Source: Pseudomonadota bacterium
GTDB taxonomy: Bacteria > Pseudomonadota > Alphaproteobacteria > Rhizobiales > Phreatobacteraceae
Reading direction: 5' to 3'
Assembly: GCA_023416965.1 (NCBI GenBank)
Contig: JAEZGJ010000015.1
Span: forward strand, 1 to 19,979
Length of the DNA: 19,979 nucleotides
The notes under the pieces are model-generated. The model was given only the letters and a program-made list of their open reading frames with translations. It was not told the DNA's origin and made no database searches. Both the position numbers and the translations under genes were made by a program. Positions 7,198-13,753 of the stretch are shown piece after piece (position 1 is the stretch's first letter; every line of letters starts with the position of its first letter).

Positions 7198-9326
7198 GCC
7201 GGCACCTCCGGCGCGCCGGTCACCGCCACGGCGAAGGCATAGGAGCGGGCGACCTCGGCGAGGCGGTCGAAACGCCCGGCGGCGCCGCCGTGGCCGGCAT
7301 CCATGTTGGTGACGAGGAGCACGGGATTGGCGTCGGTCTTGGCGGCGCGCAGCCGCGCCACCCATTTGGCCGGTTCCCAGTAGGTGACGCGCGGGTCGGA
7401 GACGCCGGCGAGCGCCAGGATCGGCGGATAGGCCTGCGCCGTCACGTTGTCATAGGGCGAATAGGCGAGCATGCGCCGGAAGGCCTCGGGGTCGGCGATG
7501 GGATTGCCCCATTCGCGCCATTCCGGCGGCGTGAGCGGCAGGGTGTCGTCGAGCATGGTGGCGACGACGTCGACGAAGGGCACCTCGGCGAGGATGCCGG
7601 CGAAGAGGTCGGGGCGCATGTTGGCCACCGCCCCCATCAGCATGCCGCCGGCCGAACCGCCCTGGGCGACGATGCGGCCCTTCGCGGTGAAGCCCCCGGC
7701 GATCAGGTGTTCGGCGCAGGCGATGAAGTCGGTGAAGGTGTTGGCCTTGAACTCGCGTTTTCCCGTGCGGTACCAGCGATAGCCCTTCTCCATGCCGCCG
7801 CGCACATGGGCGATGGCATAGACGAAGCCGCGGTCGACCAGCGACAGCCGCGAGGTGGAGAAGGAGGCCGGCATGGAGGCGCCGTAGGAGCCGTAGCCGT
7901 AGAGCAGGACCGGGGCGGTTCCGTCGAGCGGCGTGCCCTTGCGGTAGACGAGCGACACCGGGACGGTCTCGCCGTCGGACGCCGGCGCCAGCAGGCGGCG
8001 GGTGACATAGGCGGCAGGGTCGTGGCCGGAGGGGACCTCCTGGCGCTTGCGGAGCACGCGGGTGCGTGCGCGCATGTCGTAGTCCCAGGTCTCGTTCGGC
8101 GTGGTCATCGACGAATAGACGAAGCGCAGCGTGTCGGTGTCGAACTCGTAGCCGGGCAGCACGCCGAGGGAATAGGCCTCCTCGTCGAAGGCGATGGCGT
8201 GTTCCTCCGCTGTCGTCAGGTTGCGGATGACGATGCGCGGCAGGGCGTTCTCGCGCTCGAGGCGGATGAGCCAGTCCTTCAGCACATGGGCGGAGAGGAT
8301 CAGCACGCCCGGCCGGTGCGGGACGATCTCCGTCCAGTTCTCGCGCGCGGGCGCGGCGAGCGGCGCGGCGACGATGCGGTAGTCCTCGGCCTCATCGTTG
8401 GTGCGGATGAAGAGCGTCGGCTGCCCGCGCCAGGAGGGGTGATAGTCGGGATAGGACTTCACGTCCTCCCGGCGCGGCAGGACCAGGCGGGGCGCGGCGT
8501 CGGGCCGGGTGAGGTCGAGCGCGTATGTCTCGGTGGAATCGCTCTGCGAGCAGGAGATCAGCGCGAGGCCCCCGGCGGTCGTCTTGCCCATGCCGACGAA
8601 GACGGTGGTGTCCTTCTCCTCGAAGACGAGCCTGTCGCGCGCCTGGGCCTCGCCCAGCACGTGGCGGAAGATCCTGAGCGGGCGGTGGTTGTCGTCGAGG
8701 CGAATGTAGTAGAGCGCGGAGGCGTCCTCGCACCACACGGCGTCCCCTCCGGTCTCCTCGACGAGGTCGGCCTGATCGGTGCCGGTGGCGAGGTCGCGCA
8801 CCCGCAGCGTGAAGAATTCCGAGCCCTTGTCATCGTAGCTCCAGGCGAGGAGCCGGTGGTCAGGGCTGTGGACGGCGCCGCCGAGATCGAAGAAGGCGCG
8901 GCCCTCGGCGAGCGCGTCGCCGTCGAGCATCACCTGCTCCCCCTCTTCGCTGCCGCGCGGGCGGCGGCAGACGATGGGGTGCTGGCCCCCCTCCCGGTAG
9001 CGGTCGTAATAGTCGAAGGGGCCGTCGGGCGAGGGCACGCCCGAGTCGTCCTCCTTGATCCGCCCGCGCATCTCCCGGACCATCCGGCCGATCAGCGGCT
9101 TCACCGGCGCCAGCACGGTTTCGGCGTAGGCATTCTCGGCCACGAGGTGGTCGCGGATGGGAGCCGGCAGCACGCCGGGATCGCGCAGCGCCTCCTGCCA
9201 ATTGGCGGCGCGCAGCCACGCGTAGTCGTCGACGAGTTCGACCCCGTGCACCGTGCGCCGGGTGGGTCGGGGGTCGGCCACGGGGGCGGGAGCGCCATTG
9301 GGATCGAGCATCATGAGGTCATCCAT
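7191..9326 (-). CDS. ptrB: Oligopeptidase B-like S9 family serine peptidase
   Basis: 711 residues. Peptidase family S9A: an N-terminal beta-propeller (about 70-420) guards a C-terminal alpha/beta-hydrolase domain, limiting substrates to short peptides, in the cytoplasm. The triad is Ser558 (G-G-S-A-G-G), Asp644 (V-S-D-P-R-V) and His679 (D-A-G-H-G-G), with spacings that match E. coli oligopeptidase B almost exactly. The V-P-F-V-D-V-V-A-T-M-L-D segment is also diagnostic. Of the acidic pair that favours basic P1 residues, Glu602 is kept but the second position is Arg604, so specificity may differ. Start choice is uncertain: ATGs at 9326, 9314 and 9311 all lack a strong ribosome site. The 3' end overlaps the MFS gene by 7 bp. 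Confidence 0.93.
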   Translation of the reverse strand: MDDLMMLDPNGAPAPVADPRPTRRTVHGVELVDDYAWLRAANWQEALRDPGVLPAPIRDHLVAENAYAETVLAPVKPLIGRMVREMRGRIKEDDSGVPSPDGPFDYYDRYREGGQHPIVCRRPRGSEEGEQVMLDGDALAEGRAFFDLGGAVHSPDHRLLAWSYDDKGSEFFTLRVRDLATGTDQADLVEETGGDAVWCEDASALYYIRLDDNHRPLRIFRHVLGEAQARDRLVFEEKDTTVFVGMGKTTAGGLALISCSQSDSTETYALDLTRPDAAPRLVLPRREDVKSYPDYHPSWRGQPTLFIRTNDEAEDYRIVAAPLAAPARENWTEIVPHRPGVLILSAHVLKDWLIRLERENALPRIVIRNLTTAEEHAIAFDEEAYSLGVLPGYEFDTDTLRFVYSSMTTPNETWDYDMRARTRVLRKRQEVPSGHDPAAYVTRRLLAPASDGETVPVSLVYRKGTPLDGTAPVLLYGYGSYGASMPASFSTSRLSLVDRGFVYAIAHVRGGMEKGYRWYRTGKREFKANTFTDFIACAEHLIAGGFTAKGRIVAQGGSAGGMLMGAVANMRPDLFAGILAEVPFVDVVATMLDDTLPLTPPEWREWGNPIADPEAFRRMLAYSPYDNVTAQAYPPILALAGVSDPRVTYWEPAKWVARLRAAKTDANPVLLVTNMDAGHGGAAGRFDRLAEVARSYAFAVAVTGAPEVPAQ

Positions 9327-9751
9327 GCGAGGCGGAGCGGCGGGTGCGCCGCGGAATCACTTTACGGGAGGGCAGTATTAACGCCCGGTTCATTGGTATG
9401 GCAGAGCCGTGGCACTGGTAACATCATGTATCGGGCCCCGGGACGAGACGGGCGAATCGCGGCGATTTGCCCCAGCAGGTCGGTTGCATGGTGAAGGAGA
9501 CTGCTCGTTTTGGGACCGTATTTTGTCGCCGCTGTTGAATTTGCTGAAGGCGAACCGCCTCCAAATGCACTTTTTTACTTAAAACATGCCCGTCAGGCCT
9601 TGCCACGAAAGCTCAGCAGCAGTATCTGCGCCCCATGGACGTTGTCCCGGGCCGACAGGCTGGATCGGATGATGCCCAGCAAGCAAACGAGCGCAACGCT
9701 CCAGGCCGCGACGGTGTTCTTAAACGTCGCCTGTCAGAGGATTCCGTGACC
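9327..9751. other. Gene-poor region between ptrB and mucR
   Basis: This 425-bp divergent gap holds no gene I can support. Its base composition is more A/T-rich than its surroundings, especially 9505-9590, which includes T-run and TTAAAA stretches. MucR proteins are known to bind A/T-rich sites and to repress their own genes, so a mucR promoter and autoregulatory sites are expected here, but I could not single out hexamers with good spacing. A long 5' leader for mucR is possible. Confidence 0.5.
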
Positions 9752-10171
9752 ATGGCCGACTCGTCGACTGCCAACAACTATATCGAGCTCGCCGCCGATA
9801 TCGTGTCGGCTTACGTAAGCAACAACTCCGTCTCCGCCGCCGACCTTCCGGGTCTGATCAACAACGTCCACAATGCCCTGGTCAACGTGACGAGCGGCAA
9901 GGTGGAGGCTCCGGCCGAGCCGCTGAAGCCGGTGATCCCCATCAAGAAGTCGATCACGCCGGACTACATCGTCTGCCTGGAGGACGGCAAGAAGTTCAAG
10001 TCGCTGAAGCGCCACCTGCGCACCCAGTACAACCTCTCGCCTGAAGACTACCGCGAGAAGTGGGGCCTTCCGGCCGACTACCCGATGGTGGCGCCGAATT
10101 ATGCCGCGGCCCGCTCGCAGCTGGCCAAGCAGATGGGCCTCGGCCAGCAGCGCCGCCGCAAGGGCCGCTGA
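9752..10171 (+). CDS. mucR: MucR/Ros-family zinc-finger-like transcriptional regulator
   Basis: 139-residue DNA-binding regulator of the Ros/MucR family, global repressors of exopolysaccharide, motility, symbiosis or virulence genes in alphaproteobacteria. The N-terminal half (residues 8-48) is helical and serves oligomerisation in this family; the C-terminal half holds the prokaryotic zinc-finger region V-C-L-E-D-G-K-K-F-K-S-L-K-R-H-L, then the W104-G-L and Y-P-M-V-A-P-N-Y-A hallmarks and a basic tail. Cys75, Asp78 and His88 fit the usual metal positions, but the following histidine is replaced: Gln92-Tyr93. The finger may therefore be zinc-free or use another ligand. I chose the ATG at 9752 (AGAGGA upstream); an in-frame ATG at 9635 adds an unrelated tail. 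Faces the minus-strand gene at 9996-10490. Confidence 0.95.
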   Translation: MADSSTANNYIELAADIVSAYVSNNSVSAADLPGLINNVHNALVNVTSGKVEAPAEPLKPVIPIKKSITPDYIVCLEDGKKFKSLKRHLRTQYNLSPEDYREKWGLPADYPMVAPNYAAARSQLAKQMGLGQQRRRKGR

Positions 10172-10490
10172 GCCCACCCACCTCGTCTTCGGCGACGCCG
10201 TCCGGACCTCCGGGCGGCGTCGTCTGCGTTGCGGTGCCCCTCTTCAGCCGCGCCACCGCCCGCATCAGGGCCGCGTGCCGCCCGAGGTCGTAACCCTCGC
10301 CGGCCGATCTGCTCAACGCCCGCTCGTGACGCAACTGCCGCTCCAGCCGGCGCAGCAGCGGTCCGTCATGCTTCGCCGGCCCGAACAGGCTGCCGGCCCG
10401 CACCAGGGGGCAGACGGTATCGGCCTCTGAGCGTCCGCCCACGGCGCGCCAGCTTCGGATGCGGCAGTCCCGTCGTCCTGTCCCCGTCAT
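9996..10490 (-). CDS. Small basic protein of unknown function, antisense to the mucR 3' end
   Basis: 164 codons from an ATG preceded by an excellent Shine-Dalgarno (AAGGAGGA, 5 bases before the start). Outside mucR, codons 25-85 show the composition of a real gene: about nine in ten third positions are G/C against roughly half of second positions. This part reads as a helical, Arg-rich segment, G-P-L-L-R-R-L-E-R-Q-L-R-H-E and R-H-A-A-L-M-R-A-V-A-R-L-K-R. The final 176 bases lie antisense to mucR, where the frame places its third codon position over mucR second positions, so the tail has no independent coding signature; the original stop may have been lost. I do not recognise the family. It is divergent from the HTH/DUF6456 pair across 225 bp. 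Confidence 0.6.
   Translation of the reverse strand: MTGTGRRDCRIRSWRAVGGRSEADTVCPLVRAGSLFGPAKHDGPLLRRLERQLRHERALSRSAGEGYDLGRHAALMRAVARLKRGTATQTTPPGGPDGVAEDEVGGLSGPCGGAAGRGPSAWPAASGPRHNSAPPSGSRPEGPTSRGSLQARGCTGCAGGASAT
10194..10221 (+). terminator. Hairpin downstream of mucR
   Basis: GACGCCGTCC, an 8-base loop, then GGGCGGCGTC: a 10-bp stem with one G-U pair, 23 bases after the mucR stop. No T tract follows, so termination by this hairpin alone is doubtful. It lies inside the minus-strand gene. Confidence 0.35.
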
Positions 10491-10633
10491 CGCGATCCTC
10501 CTTGCACCGGGGCGGCGAGGATGGATGGGCCAAGAATGATGGGGACAACTTTTCCGCGCATTTCCAGCAAACAGGTTGCACGTGCAGCCTAAGTCCCTGC
10601 AAAGACTGGCGTTCGGGGCGAGCCGTCAGTCTG

Positions 10634-10663
10634 CTGACATCAAAAGGAATAAAAACTTATTAC
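10634..10663 (+). promoter_or_regulatory. Candidate sigma70 promoter of the HTH/DUF6456 pair
   Basis: CTGACA (5 of 6), an 18-bp A-rich spacer, then TATTAC (4 of 6), 52 bases before the ATG at 10716. The -35 box overlaps a small inverted repeat, GTCAG-TCTG-CTGAC at 10625-10638, which could be an operator. A second short repeat, AAGGA-6-TCCTT, lies at 10683-10698. Confidence 0.45.
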
Positions 10664-10715
10664 CGTTTCACCTCCCGCCATTAAGGATTGAAGTCCTTTC
10701 ACGGAGGCCGTGCCG

Positions 10716-11084
10716 ATGTCCCCTCACCTCTCGCCGCCCTCCCGGCCCGCCAAGCCCGGAGAGGCCGGGATCGATGTCGCCGCCGCGCTCGCGGCCTGGG
10801 TCGCCGGGGTGGACCGCCTCGCTCTCTTCGGCGAAAGCCGGGGCGGCGCCCAGGTGGCCGCGGCACGGCAACTGGCGATCTACCTCGCCCATGTCGCGCT
10901 GGGCTACGACCTGACCCGGCTCGCCACCGCCTTCGGCCGCGACCGCGCGACACTGCGTCATGCCCTGCGCCGCATAGAGGACGAGCGGGACGATCCTGCA
11001 TTCGACCAGCAAATCACCGGGCTGGAGACCATCCTCATGCCGCTGCGGCGCGAATGTGTCGTGGCCGGAGGACGCCCGCGATGA
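10716..11084 (+). CDS. DnaA domain IV-like helix-turn-helix protein
   Basis: 122 residues. From residue 48 to 90 it resembles the C-terminal DNA-binding domain of the replication initiator DnaA: A-R-Q-L-A-I-Y-L-A-H ... L-A-T-A-F-G-R-D-R-A-T-L-R-H-A-L-R-R-I-E. No AAA+ domain is present, so it cannot be an initiator itself; it is more likely a DNA-binding regulator. Arg51 matches the DnaA minor-groove arginine, but the signature D-H-T-T-V is D76-R-A-T-L, which changes two base-contacting positions. The ATG at 10716 has GGAGG 8 bases upstream; a GTG two codons earlier is too close to that site. Its stop overlaps the next gene's start (ATGA), so the two are translationally coupled. Confidence 0.85.
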   Translation: MSPHLSPPSRPAKPGEAGIDVAAALAAWVAGVDRLALFGESRGGAQVAAARQLAIYLAHVALGYDLTRLATAFGRDRATLRHALRRIEDERDDPAFDQQITGLETILMPLRRECVVAGGRPR

Positions 11085-11668
11085 CCGGCGCAGGCGACGC
11101 GGACCGCTTCCGGCGCGCCCATCAGGAGCGCATCGTGGTGGAGACACCGGACGGACCGGTGGAGGTCGACCTCGCGGAGAGCCCGCTGCGCTGGCTCGCC
11201 AGCCGGAAGGACGCGGCGGGCCGTCCCTTCCTGTCACCCAGCGAGATAGAGGCGGGCGAGCGCTTCCGACGCGACTTCACCCTGGCCGGCCTGTCGCCGC
11301 GGCTCGGCGCCACCTGGGCGGCGCCGGTGTCCGGCGGACGGCCTGCGGGCTCGGGACCGGACTATGCGGACGTGGTCCTCGCGGCGAAACAGCGGCTCGA
11401 CCGGACGATCGCCGCCGTCGGGCCCGATTTCGCCTCCCTGCTCCTCGACGTCTGCGGTTTCCTGAAAGGACTGGAGGAGGCGGAGCGCGAACGGCGCTGG
11501 CCTCCGCGGGCGGGCAAGGTGGTCCTCAAGCTGGCGCTCGGCACGCTCGCCCGCTCCTACGGCCTGGGGGACACTGCGACCGGGCCGGCCCGGGCGCCGG
11601 CCATCCGCGCCTGGCGGGCGCCGGCGGCCGAGCCTCGCCGAGCGGTCAGCCTGCCAGCGCGTCGATGA
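11081..11668 (+). CDS. DUF6456 domain protein
   Basis: 195 residues of an uncharacterised alphaproteobacterial family. The recognisable module runs from E-S-P-L-R-W-L-A-S-R-K-D (about residue 27) through G-E-R-F-R-R-D-F-T-L-A-G-L-S-P-R to the strongly conserved L-L-D-V-C-G-F-L-K-G-L-E-E-A-E-R-E-R-R-W-P and K-V-V-L-K-L-A-L-G-T-L-A-R-S-Y-G-L near the C terminus. The end resembles a winged or helical DNA-associated domain, though that is inference. The gene overlaps the DnaA-IV-like gene by 4 bp (ATGA), which suggests the two products act together, perhaps as a split form of a single HTH-DUF6456 regulator. The 3' end overlaps the convergent dipeptidase stop by 23 bp. No known function. Confidence 0.88.
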   Translation: MTGAGDADRFRRAHQERIVVETPDGPVEVDLAESPLRWLASRKDAAGRPFLSPSEIEAGERFRRDFTLAGLSPRLGATWAAPVSGGRPAGSGPDYADVVLAAKQRLDRTIAAVGPDFASLLLDVCGFLKGLEEAERERRWPPRAGKVVLKLALGTLARSYGLGDTATGPARAPAIRAWRAPAAEPRRAVSLPARR

Positions 11669-13034
11669 TGCGGACCCAGGAGCGGATGCCCTTGTGGAAC
11701 GAGGTCAGGTCGTATTTCTCGTTGGGCGAGTGAACCCGGTCGTCCTCGAGGCCGAAGCCGACGAGGAGCGTGTCGAGGCCGAGATCCTCCTTGAAGGCGC
11801 CGACGATGGGGATCGAGCCGCCGGTGCCGATGGTCACCGCCTTGCGTCCCCATTCGTCCGTCAACGCGGCGCGGGCCTTGGCCAGCACCGGCATGTCCCA
11901 GGGAAGCGCGATGGCGGCGCTGCCGCGCGAACCGAAGAACTCGGCGCGGCAATCGGCGGGAAGCTGGGCGCGGATATGGGCGCGGAAGGCTTCGCGCACC
12001 TTCGCCGGGTCCTGCTTGCCGACGAGGCGGAAGGTCACCTTGGCCCAGGCCTCGGAGGGGATGACCGTCTTCGAGCCCTCGCCGGTATAGCCGCCCCAGA
12101 TGCCGTTGATGTCGCAGGTGGGACGCGAGGTCACCATCTCGATGAGCAGGCGGTCCTTCTCGCCAATCGGGTGCTTCAGGCCTACGGCGCCGAGGAATTC
12201 CTCGGCCCGGAGGTTCAGGCCCTTCCAGTCCGCGAGGATGTCGGGGGGAAGGTCCTCCACGCCGTCGTAGAAGCCGGGAATGGCGATCCGGCCGTCCGCG
12301 CCGTGGATGGAGGCGATGGCCTTGGCCAGCATATGGATGGGATTGGCGGCCGCGCCGCCATAGACACCCGAATGCAGGTCGCGGTTCGCCGCCACCACCT
12401 TGAACTCGTCGACGACGATGCCGCGCAGCGAGGTGGTGATTGCCGGAATCTCGCGGTCCCACATGCCGGTGTCGCAGACGAGCGCGATGTCGGCGGCAAG
12501 ATCGGCCTTGTTGGCGCGCACGAAGTCGAAGAGGTGCTTGGAGCCGCTCTCCTCCTCGCCCTCGATGAGCATGGTGATGCCGAGGGGCAGCGAGCCGGTC
12601 ACCGCCTTCCAGGCGCGGCAGGCCTCGACGAAGGTCATGACCTGGCCCTTGTCGTCGCTGGCGCCGCGGGCGACGATCCGCTTCGATCCATCGGGCCCCG
12701 TGGCGAGGCGCGGCTCGAAGGGCGGGGTCTCCCACAGATCCAGAGGATCGACGGGCTGCACGTCGTAATGCCCGTAGAAGAGCGCGTGCGGGCCGCCATT
12801 GCCGGGGCTCTTCGCCACCACCGCCGGATGACCGCCCGTGGCGCGCGCTTCCGCGGTGAAGCCCATGGAGGCGAGATCGGCCGCCAGCCAGTCGGCAGCT
12901 GCGACGCAGTGGGCGGCATAGGCGCTGTCGGTCGAGACGGAGGGGATGCGCAGCAGCGCGAAGAGGCGCTCGAGGCTCTGGTCGAGGCCGGAATCCACGG
13001 CGGCGAGGACCTGGTCGACGGGGCGGGATGTCAT
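11646..13034 (-). CDS. M20-family dipeptidase / metallo-hydrolase
   Basis: 462 residues, a two-zinc M20 peptidase of the carnosinase-like dipeptidase type, cytoplasmic. The metal and catalytic sites read in order: His89 and Asp91 in Y-G-H-Y-D-V-Q-P, bridging Asp127 in R-G-A-S-D-D-K-G-Q, the Glu pair in I-E-G-E-E-E-S-G-S (161-162), Asp in C-D-T-G, and the late His in V-H-S-P-N-E-K. The lid domain contains N-R-D-L-H-S-G-V-Y-G-G, with the His that completes the partner active site in M20 dimers. I chose the ATG at 13034; the extra 20 residues from 13094 are not family-like. It is the last of three minus-strand genes (gap 101 bp upstream) and overlaps the DUF6456 stop. Peptide substrate unknown. 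Confidence 0.94.
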   Translation of the reverse strand: MTSRPVDQVLAAVDSGLDQSLERLFALLRIPSVSTDSAYAAHCVAAADWLAADLASMGFTAEARATGGHPAVVAKSPGNGGPHALFYGHYDVQPVDPLDLWETPPFEPRLATGPDGSKRIVARGASDDKGQVMTFVEACRAWKAVTGSLPLGITMLIEGEEESGSKHLFDFVRANKADLAADIALVCDTGMWDREIPAITTSLRGIVVDEFKVVAANRDLHSGVYGGAAANPIHMLAKAIASIHGADGRIAIPGFYDGVEDLPPDILADWKGLNLRAEEFLGAVGLKHPIGEKDRLLIEMVTSRPTCDINGIWGGYTGEGSKTVIPSEAWAKVTFRLVGKQDPAKVREAFRAHIRAQLPADCRAEFFGSRGSAAIALPWDMPVLAKARAALTDEWGRKAVTIGTGGSIPIVGAFKEDLGLDTLLVGFGLEDDRVHSPNEKYDLTSFHKGIRSWVRIIDALAG

Positions 13035-13135
13035 GGCAGATGCTTCCGGTCTGGCGGGGAGGCGGGACGCTAGCAACCTCGCCCCGGATTGCAAACTCGT
13101 CCGCGAGCGTGACAGCCACCCGCCGCGGCAGCGCT

Positions 13136-13582
13136 TCAGCCGGATTCGCCCGCGACGCCGCGAGCGCGGCCGGAGCGGCGCACCCGCTGCATCAGAGCCC
13201 CGACCCGGCGATAGACGAGGCGCGGCGCGGCATCGGCGGACATGGCGGCGGCATAGCCGAGCGCCATGGCGGCGCGGGCGACGGCGCGGGAGAAGGCGGG
13301 CACCAGCAGGAGACAGGGAATGCCGCTGCGCAAGGCCGCATCTGGGGGTCGGGGCAAGGCGCCCGCCGGCACCACCGGGTCGGGCGCGGCCCGTGCGGCG
13401 GCGACGACAACCACGTCGACGCGCCCCTGCTCGACATGGAGCGACAGTTCGCGCTGATCCGCCAGACCCACCGCATGGATCATGCCGAGGCTCCTCAGGC
13501 CCTCGGCCGCGGCGGAGGGATCGACCCCGTCGAGGCGCAGCACGACCACCCGTGCGCCGAGGATCTGTTTCGTTCCGGCCAT
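13136..13582 (-). CDS. Hypothetical protein, pseudo-receiver-like fold
   Basis: 148 residues with strong third-position G/C bias, so it is likely real. The pattern alternates strand and helix: V-V-V-L-R-L, then a helix, V-D-V-V-V-V-A-A, then I-P-C-L-L-L-V-P, a helix A-V-A-R-A-A-M-A-L-G and Y-A-A-A-M-S. That resembles a response-regulator receiver domain in outline, but the phospho-acceptor Asp expected after the third strand is absent (A-A-A-R instead) and no acidic pair is seen near the N terminus. It would be a non-phosphorylated pseudo-receiver, if the fold guess is right. Family not recognised. It lies between the HerA-like and dipeptidase genes on the same strand. The ribosome site is weak. 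A short palindrome, GTTGA-A-TCAAC, lies at 13629-13639 upstream. Confidence 0.7.
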   Translation of the reverse strand: MAGTKQILGARVVVLRLDGVDPSAAAEGLRSLGMIHAVGLADQRELSLHVEQGRVDVVVVAAARAAPDPVVPAGALPRPPDAALRSGIPCLLLVPAFSRAVARAAMALGYAAAMSADAAPRLVYRRVGALMQRVRRSGRARGVAGESG

Positions 13583-13753
13583 TGCATCATTCCCGACACC
13601 AGCCGGGACCGGCAGGACGGCGCAGCCTGTTGAATCAACGCGGCGACGACCGTCCGGGCTCGGTCTTCGGCTCCCGGGCGATGGGATAATGTTACCGTCT
13701 TGAGGAGCCGCTACGAATTTCGCTGCAATTGACCCAATCCGGCGGGCCGGGGA

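Noticed and set aside
6006..9494. A 1162-codon plus-strand frame
   Set aside because: Its translation is Arg/His/Gly-rich and matches nothing; it runs through the MFS gene out of frame and antisense to oligopeptidase B. A high-GC artefact.
9510..9749. A 79-codon frame upstream of mucR
   Set aside because: No ribosome site, no codon bias typical of the genome and no recognisable domain; more likely part of the mucR leader.
9635..9751. An N-terminal extension of MucR
   Set aside because: The family starts near the helical segment found right after 9752, which has its own ribosome site; the extension is polar and non-homologous.
13028..13633. A 201-codon plus-strand frame over the pseudo-receiver gene
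   Set aside because: The minus-strand frame has the better strand/helix pattern and third-position bias; the plus frame is its shadow.
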